Below, piece after piece: positions 59,892 through 64,000 of a stretch of 64,000 bases of DNA. A program made the translations under genes and the position numbers. Each line of letters begins with the position of its first letter. The first letter of the stretch is position 1. The notes beneath the pieces are model-generated. The model searched no databases and had not been told where the DNA came from. It saw nothing but the letters and a program-made list of their open reading frames with translations. Source of the DNA: Azospirillum ramasamyi (GTDB lineage: Bacteria > Pseudomonadota > Alphaproteobacteria > Azospirillales > Azospirillaceae); contig NZ_CP029829.1 in assembly GCF_003233655.1 (NCBI RefSeq), positions 2,641,410 to 2,705,409 of the forward strand, given 5' to 3'.

Positions 59892-60479
59892 ATGCGGAGT
59901 CCGTTTCGTTCCCTGCTCTCCGCCAGCCTGCTTGCCGCCGCGGCCACCCTGCCGGCGGTGCTGGGCGCCGGTCTGATCTCCGCCACCCCCGTCCGCGCCG
60001 AAGAGCCCGCGAAACCCGCGCCCAAGCCTGCGGCACCGGCGAAACCAGCCGGCAAACAGGAAAAGGCCAAGGTCATGACGGGGTCGCCGATGACCAAGGC
60101 CCGTTTCAGCGAGCCGGCCTATCCGCTGACCGACGACGGCACCTACCGCAGCTATATGGACAGGATCCTGGAAGAATTCGGGCGCCGCTGCGTGCGCCAG
60201 GAGCAGTTCGGCTGGGAGGTCGCCAAGGACGACCAGGAGAGGCTGGACTTCATCTTCCAGGGCACGATGACCAACTATGGCCGCATCGGCTACCTGCTGG
60301 GCGAGATCCATCCCAAGGCGGTGACCGATCCCGAGACCATCGTCTTCCTCGCCGACCGCGAGAAGTCGCGCTATCTGCTGGTCTGGACGCCGCTGGAATC
60401 GTCGGTGCTGTTCATGATGTGCGAAACCGCCGACAAGAACGCCAAATCGGAACCGCCCAAATCGGCTCCGAAGAAGTAA
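59892..60479 (+). CDS. hypothetical exported protein
   Basis: A 195-residue exported protein. The signal peptide SLLSASLLAAAATLPAVLGAG is likely cut before residue 37 (VRA-EE). A Lys/Pro/Ala-rich spacer (EEPAKPAPKPAAPAKPAGKQ) precedes a globular part with RSYMDRILEEFGRRCVRQEQFGWE. The C-terminus is again Lys/Pro/Ser-rich. The ATG at 59892 follows GAGGAG. No family is recognised. A terminator lies 20 bases after the stop, shared with the porin gene. Confidence 0.7.
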   Translation: MRSPFRSLLSASLLAAAATLPAVLGAGLISATPVRAEEPAKPAPKPAAPAKPAGKQEKAKVMTGSPMTKARFSEPAYPLTDDGTYRSYMDRILEEFGRRCVRQEQFGWEVAKDDQERLDFIFQGTMTNYGRIGYLLGEIHPKAVTDPETIVFLADREKSRYLLVWTPLESSVLFMMCETADKNAKSEPPKSAPKK

Positions 60480-60498
60480 GAGGCCTGGGAAAGAGAAG

Positions 60499-60524
60499 GG
60501 CGGCGGATTTCTCCGCCGCCTTTT
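60499..60524. terminator. bidirectional terminator between exported-protein gene and porin 1
   Basis: A 9-bp stem GGCGGCGGA/TCCGCCGCC with the loop TTTC. TTTT follows on the plus strand and a CTTCTCTTT stretch on the minus strand. Confidence 0.8.
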
Positions 60525-60549
60525 CCTTTTCCGGTTCGACGCCCGCCGC

Positions 60550-61638
60550 TCAGAAAGCGAAGCGGGTATCCCACAGGAAGATGTTGGCGTCGTTGCTGAC
60601 GCCGGCGACCTTGTTGTCGAGACGGCTGTATTCCAGGCCGGTGGTCAGGCCGGGAGCGACGGTGTAGGTCACACCGGCCTGCCAGACATGGGCGCGGGCG
60701 TTCAGGCCGACGAAGTCGCTGTCGATGCCCTTGGCGTCGGTGTAGGTGGCGGCCAGGATGACCGGACCCATGGTGTAGTTGACGCCGACGATCCAGACCT
60801 GCTGGTCGTCCACCCCGGTGGTGCCGTTGGCATAGCCGCTATCGCCGCTGAAGGCGTAGCTGCCGCCGACCTTGAACCCGGCGTAGGACACGTTGGCGCC
60901 GACATGGACCGAGGACAGATCCTCGAACCCGCTTGCCGCCTGACCGAACTGGTAGGCGGCGCTCGCCTCCACGCCGAAGCCGCCGAACTCGCCCTTGTAG
61001 ACGGCCATGACTTCGCCGATGTCGTTGTAGGCGGTGCTGTTCTTGACGCGGTTCACGTTGGTGTTGCTGCTGCCGTAGGTCGGCGTGTAGGAGGCAGCGA
61101 ACTGGAAGCCGGCGAAGCTCGGCGTCAGGTAGTTGATCTTGGTGCTGGCGTCGCCCGACTCCAGCGTGCGCAGGTTGTTCAGCACATAAGGGACGCCGGC
61201 GGCGTTGACGTAGAAGTTCAGGTACTGGGCGTCCGGCGACCCTTCGATGCCTTCGACGTTCGGACCGATGATGCCGTATTCGTCCGACAGGCCGTTGATG
61301 ACGCCGCCCTGGATCGTGCCGAAGGTGCCGTTCACGAAGATGAACGCGCGGTCGGAGTCGACGGTGCGGACGTTGCCGGTGCCGTTGACGGCGCGCAGGC
61401 GCAGGCGGGCGCCGTATTCCAGGCCGTTGTCGGCCTTGGCCGTCGGCGTGATGGTCAGGCGGAAGCGGTTGGCGAACTCGGTATGGCGCAGGCCGGTGTC
61501 GATGTCCTCATCGACATAGGCGCCCTGGAAATAGGCGTCGCCGCCCAGCAGGACGTCGAACTTCGACTGGGCCGAGGCGGTGCCGCAGCCGGCGGCGAGG
61601 GCAACGGCGGCGCAGCCGATGACGAGAGAGCGCTTCAT
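60550..61638 (-). CDS. porin, tandem copy 1
   Basis: A 362-residue outer-membrane porin. The signal peptide MKRSLVIGCAAVALAAGCG is cut after ASA near residue 24. The mature part is built of alternating beta-strands with aromatic ends, and the last residue is Phe, as is standard for beta-barrels. FANRFRLTITPTAKADNGL and WQAGVTYTVAPGLTTGLEYSR are conserved in Azospirillum-type porins. It should form a general diffusion channel. It is identical to the copy at 62098 except for six residues that I count. The ATG at 61638 is preferred over upstream codons. Confidence 0.9.
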   Translation of the reverse strand: MKRSLVIGCAAVALAAGCGTASAQSKFDVLLGGDAYFQGAYVDEDIDTGLRHTEFANRFRLTITPTAKADNGLEYGARLRLRAVNGTGNVRTVDSDRAFIFVNGTFGTIQGGVINGLSDEYGIIGPNVEGIEGSPDAQYLNFYVNAAGVPYVLNNLRTLESGDASTKINYLTPSFAGFQFAASYTPTYGSSNTNVNRVKNSTAYNDIGEVMAVYKGEFGGFGVEASAAYQFGQAASGFEDLSSVHVGANVSYAGFKVGGSYAFSGDSGYANGTTGVDDQQVWIVGVNYTMGPVILAATYTDAKGIDSDFVGLNARAHVWQAGVTYTVAPGLTTGLEYSRLDNKVAGVSNDANIFLWDTRFAF

Positions 61639-61716
61639 GGATGTCATCCTCGATGCATGCATCCCGGCGGTCCTGACTGCGATCCCGGGGTGCCGGCGGT
61701 GTCTTTGTTCCCCATG

Positions 61717-61745
61717 ACTTAATCCTGCGCCCGCCGGTCAGACAA
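61717..61745 (-). promoter_or_regulatory. predicted promoter of porin copy 1
   Basis: On the minus strand, TTGTCT (61745-61740) and TTAAGT (61722-61717) are 17 bases apart. The TTAAGTCAT string is shared with the porin 2 promoter. Confidence 0.55.
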
Positions 61746-62040
61746 GCGGCAAAGAGACGGGTAGTCTTCGCAATCCGGGCATAGTTGCGCGGAAAACACG
61801 GAATTCTTGATCATGTCGATTCGAATGCTGTCTGACGCTTCCGTTTCAAAGGCGTCTTCATGGAATGTCACAGTAATATTGCTCTAAAGAGGTAGTCTTT
61901 TTGGTGGAGAGAGCGGGGGCGGCCATTCCAAACGGCAATATCCAGGCAACCCCCAAGCGCTGGTTCTCTCGAATGGCGGTCGTGTCGCGGAGACTTACCA
62001 TTCGGGCCGCGCATATGAAAACGTCCGCCGGAGCGGACAT

Positions 62041-62069
62041 AAAAAGAGGCGGCGGATTTCTCCGCCGCC
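62041..62069 (-). terminator. Rho-independent terminator of porin copy 2
   Basis: A 9-bp stem GGCGGCGGA/TCCGCCGCC with loop GAAA and TCTTTTT on the minus strand, 29 bases after the porin 2 stop. Confidence 0.85.
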
Positions 62070-62097
62070 CTCACGTTTGCTGCCAGGAACCCGCCGC

Positions 62098-63186
62098 TCA
62101 GAAAGCGAAACGGGTGTCCCACAGGAAGATGTTGGCGTCGTTGCTGACGCCGGCAACCTTGTTGTCGAGACGGCTGTATTCCAGGCCGGTGGTCAGGCCG
62201 GGAGCGACGGTGTAGGTCACGCCGGCCTGCCAGACATGGGCGCGGGCGTTCAGGCCGACGAAGTTGCTGTCGATGCCCTTGGCGTCGGTGTAGGTGGCGG
62301 CCAGGATGACCGGACCCATGGTGTAGTTGACGCCGACGATCCAGACCTGCTGGTCGTCCACCCCGGTGGTGCCGTTGGCATAGCCGCTATCGCCGCTGAA
62401 GGCGTAGCTGCCGCCGACCTTGAACCCGGCGTAGGACACGTTGGCGCCGACATGGACCGAGGACAGATCCTCGAACCCGCTGGCCGCCTGGCCGAACTGG
62501 TAGGCGGCGCTCGCCTCCACGCCGAAGCCGCCGAACTCGCCCTTGTAGACGGCCATGACTTCGCCGATGTCGTTGTAGGCGGCGCTGTTCTTGACGCGGT
62601 TCACGTTGGTGTTGCTGCTGCCGTAGGTCGGCGTGTAGGAGGCAGCGAACTGGAAGCCGGCGAAGCTCGGCGTCAGGTAGTTGATCTTGGTGCTGGCGTC
62701 GCCCGACTCCAGCGTGCGCAGGCTGCCCAGGACATAGGGGACGCCGGCGGCGTTGACGTAGTAGTTCAGGTACTGGGCGTCCGGCGACCCTTCGATGCCT
62801 TCGACGTTCGGGCCGATGATGCCGTATTCGTCCGACAGGCCGTTGATGACGCCGCCCTGGATCGTGCCGAAGGTGCCGTTCACGAAGATGAACGCGCGGT
62901 CGGAGTCGACGGTGCGGACGTTGCCGGTGCCGTTGACGGCGCGCAGGCGCAGGCGGGCGCCGTATTCCAGGCCGTTGTCGGCCTTGGCCGTCGGCGTGAT
63001 GGTCAGGCGGAAGCGGTTGGCGAACTCGGTATGGCGCAGGCCGGTGTCGATGTCCTCATCGACATAGGCGCCCTGGAAATAGGCGTCGCCGCCCATCAGG
63101 ACATCGAACTTCGACTGGGCCGAGGCGGTGCCGCAGCCGGCGGCGAGGGCAACGGCGGCGCAGCCGATGACGAGAGAGCGCTTCAT
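62098..63186 (-). CDS. porin, tandem copy 2
   Basis: A 362-residue porin, the near-identical paralogue of copy 1 at an offset of 1548 bases. The six differences include Leu/Met early in the mature protein, LNNL in copy 1 against LGSL here, and DSD against DSN. The signal peptide, strand pattern and terminal Phe are the same. It has its own promoter and terminator, so it is a separate transcription unit. The leader of copy 1 differs from that of copy 2, showing that duplicated parts are mostly the coding region. Confidence 0.9.
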   Translation of the reverse strand: MKRSLVIGCAAVALAAGCGTASAQSKFDVLMGGDAYFQGAYVDEDIDTGLRHTEFANRFRLTITPTAKADNGLEYGARLRLRAVNGTGNVRTVDSDRAFIFVNGTFGTIQGGVINGLSDEYGIIGPNVEGIEGSPDAQYLNYYVNAAGVPYVLGSLRTLESGDASTKINYLTPSFAGFQFAASYTPTYGSSNTNVNRVKNSAAYNDIGEVMAVYKGEFGGFGVEASAAYQFGQAASGFEDLSSVHVGANVSYAGFKVGGSYAFSGDSGYANGTTGVDDQQVWIVGVNYTMGPVILAATYTDAKGIDSNFVGLNARAHVWQAGVTYTVAPGLTTGLEYSRLDNKVAGVSNDANIFLWDTRFAF

Positions 63187-63252
63187 GGATTGTCCATCCT
63201 TGTGCGTACGCCCCCTATGGCCGGGAGCGCGCGGTTGTCTTTGTGGTTATGA

Positions 63253-63281
63253 CTTAACCGTGCGCTGTTTCGGCCGGCAAG
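63253..63281 (-). promoter_or_regulatory. predicted promoter of porin copy 2
   Basis: On the minus strand, TTGCCG (63281-63276) and TTAAGT (63258-63253) are separated by 17 bases. The promoter shares TTAAGTCAT with that of copy 1. Confidence 0.55.
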
Positions 63282-63431
63282 AGGCAAACTGTAATGCCTT
63301 CACAGGTTCGCAACACAGTTGCAGTAAAAGCACACAGGTAACCTTCTGATTTATAAAAGTAATTCGCGGTTGCTGATTTTTTGGCACAGCGTCAGCCCGC
63401 AATTTGGGCGACTTGCATAGAAAACGCGCAA

Positions 63432-63461
63432 GAAAAAAGGCGGTGGCCGAAGCCACCGCCC
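63432..63461 (-). terminator. Rho-independent terminator of the third porin
   Basis: On the minus strand a 9-bp stem GGCGGTGGC/GCCACCGCC with the loop TTCG is followed by TTTTTT. Confidence 0.9.
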
Positions 63462-63498
63462 TTTCTGTCCGTTGCCGGACGTCCAATCGGAAAACCGA

Positions 63499-64000
63499 TT
63501 AGAACGCCAGGATCGAGCGGACCAGCACGACGCTGCCCTTGTCGCTGAGAGCCGAGGTCTCGGCGTCCAGGTCGAAGTAGTCGTACTGAGCCTGCAGGGT
63601 CAGGCCCGGAGCGACGGTGTAGCCGACGCCGATTTCGTAGACCTGCAGCTCGCGCTCGCCACGCAGGGCCACCGAGCCGGCGTCCTTGCCGTTCTTGTAG
63701 TTGGCGCCGACGACGATCGGGCCGGTGGTGTACTGAGCGCCGACAACCCAGTTGCGGGTGCTGTCGGTGAACAGGGCGACGCGGTCGTTCAGGCCCGACT
63801 TGCCGTAGTCGGTGTAGCTGCCGCCGACGCTGAAGCCGGCGTAGCCGACGGTGGCGCCGACCTGCCAGGCGTTCAGGTTCTTGTAGTTGGAACCGACGAC
63901 GTCGCCGACGGCCTCACCCCACATGTAACCGGCGCTGGCCTTGACGGTCACGCCGCCGAAGGTGTTGTTGTAGTTCGCACCGACTTCCACCAGATCGGTG
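63499..64000 (-). CDS. third porin, partial (start beyond the window)
   Basis: The C-terminal 167 or so residues of another porin; the frame is open to the window's edge. It has the same strand pattern as the tandem pair (AWQVGATVGYAGFSVGGSYTDYGKSG and IGVGYTVAPGLTLQAQYDYF) and ends in the terminal Phe of a beta-barrel protein (SILAF), but it is clearly diverged in sequence. So the locus holds at least three porin genes in a row, each with its own terminator. Confidence 0.87.
   Translation of the reverse strand, partial: TDLVEVGANYNNTFGGVTVKASAGYMWGEAVGDVVGSNYKNLNAWQVGATVGYAGFSVGGSYTDYGKSGLNDRVALFTDSTRNWVVGAQYTTGPIVVGANYKNGKDAGSVALRGERELQVYEIGVGYTVAPGLTLQAQYDYFDLDAETSALSDKGSVVLVRSILAF

Larger units (their letters stand above)
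61639..62097. other. intergenic region between the two porin copies
   Basis: About 459 bases, with no gene seen. It contains the porin 1 promoter (61717-61745) and the terminator of porin 2 (62041-62069). Confidence 0.5.
60550..63186. repeat. 1.1-kb tandem duplication (two porin genes)
   Basis: The coding regions 60550-61638 and 62098-63186 are nearly identical at the DNA level over the full 1089 bases and have the same orientation. The terminator stems are also alike, while the spacers differ. This fits duplication followed by gene conversion. Confidence 0.85.
63187..63498. other. intergenic region between porin copy 2 and the third porin
   Basis: About 312 bases, AT-richer in the centre, holding the porin 2 promoter and the terminator of the third porin. 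No gene is seen. Confidence 0.5.

Overview
The window reads as chromosomal DNA of a high-GC alphaproteobacterium of the Rhodospirillales, most likely Azospirillum or a close relative. This is inferred from the GC-rich third positions, the amgK-murU-tsaE peptidoglycan-recycling block, the rpsT-dnaA neighbourhood, an SUV3-type helicase next to an S4-domain protein, and tandem porins of Azospirillum type. No phage, insertion sequence with transposase, CRISPR array or rRNA operon was found. Most of the window is ordinary, dense housekeeping DNA.

Layout. 0-2.8 kb (minus): murU, amgK, tsaE and a small unknown gene. 3.1-7.7 kb (plus): a ferredoxin/flavodoxin-NADP reductase, a MITE-like intergenic element, then a peptide-type ABC importer (binding protein plus two permeases, no ATPase). 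7.8-10.2 kb (minus): a large unknown helical protein and gpt, whose promoter overlaps a 12-bp tandem repeat. 10.3-10.8 kb: two identical tRNA-Arg(ACG) genes in a tandem duplication that includes promoter and terminator. 10.8-16.6 kb (plus): pip, mutM, an exported protein, an enoyl-CoA hydratase, rpsT, an AT-rich gene-free stretch and dnaA. 16.8-19.9 kb: a histidine kinase/response regulator pair divergent from a Spy/CpxP-like periplasmic protein, with a CpxR-box-like site between them. 20-24.4 kb: SUV3-like helicase, S4 protein, Tim44-domain protein. 24.4-26.8 kb (minus): polyamine-type ABC ATPase and binding protein without permeases.

27.1-36.7 kb (plus) is the most unusual stretch: a class A penicillin-binding protein, then tssL (DotU-OmpA), a short tssM (IcmF) and tagF, with no other type VI secretion gene nearby, followed by a TPR protein carrying a PRMT7/9-like methyltransferase domain and an MFS transporter. 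37-44 kb holds a radical SAM protein, ahcY with a candidate SahR-type operator, an HI0933-family flavoprotein and exported SH3 proteins. 44.3-50.6 kb holds an RHH protein, a HAD phosphatase, a GT4 glycosyltransferase, an alpha/beta hydrolase, tRNA-Ser(GGA), a MarR regulator, a FAH-family hydrolase and xthA. 50.6-60.5 kb holds a phosphoglycerate-mutase-like phosphatase, a DUF882 lipoprotein, an MBL-fold hydrolase, an HTH protein, an orphan response regulator, ribA, an L,D-transpeptidase and a YggS-type PLP protein. 60.5-64 kb holds three porins on the minus strand, two of them nearly identical tandem copies; the third runs off the window.

Functionally, many genes serve the cell envelope: MurNAc recycling, PBP1, L,D-transpeptidase, DUF882 peptidase-like lipoprotein, porins, the Cpx-like stress module and the TssL/TssM membrane complex. 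A palindromic repeat family (three copies at 41.1, 50.6 and 57.1 kb, each just 3' of a gene and in its orientation) is the clearest repeated structure not explained by genes. Start codons were moved downstream of the longest open frame where a ribosome binding site, family length or overlap with the previous gene argued for it.
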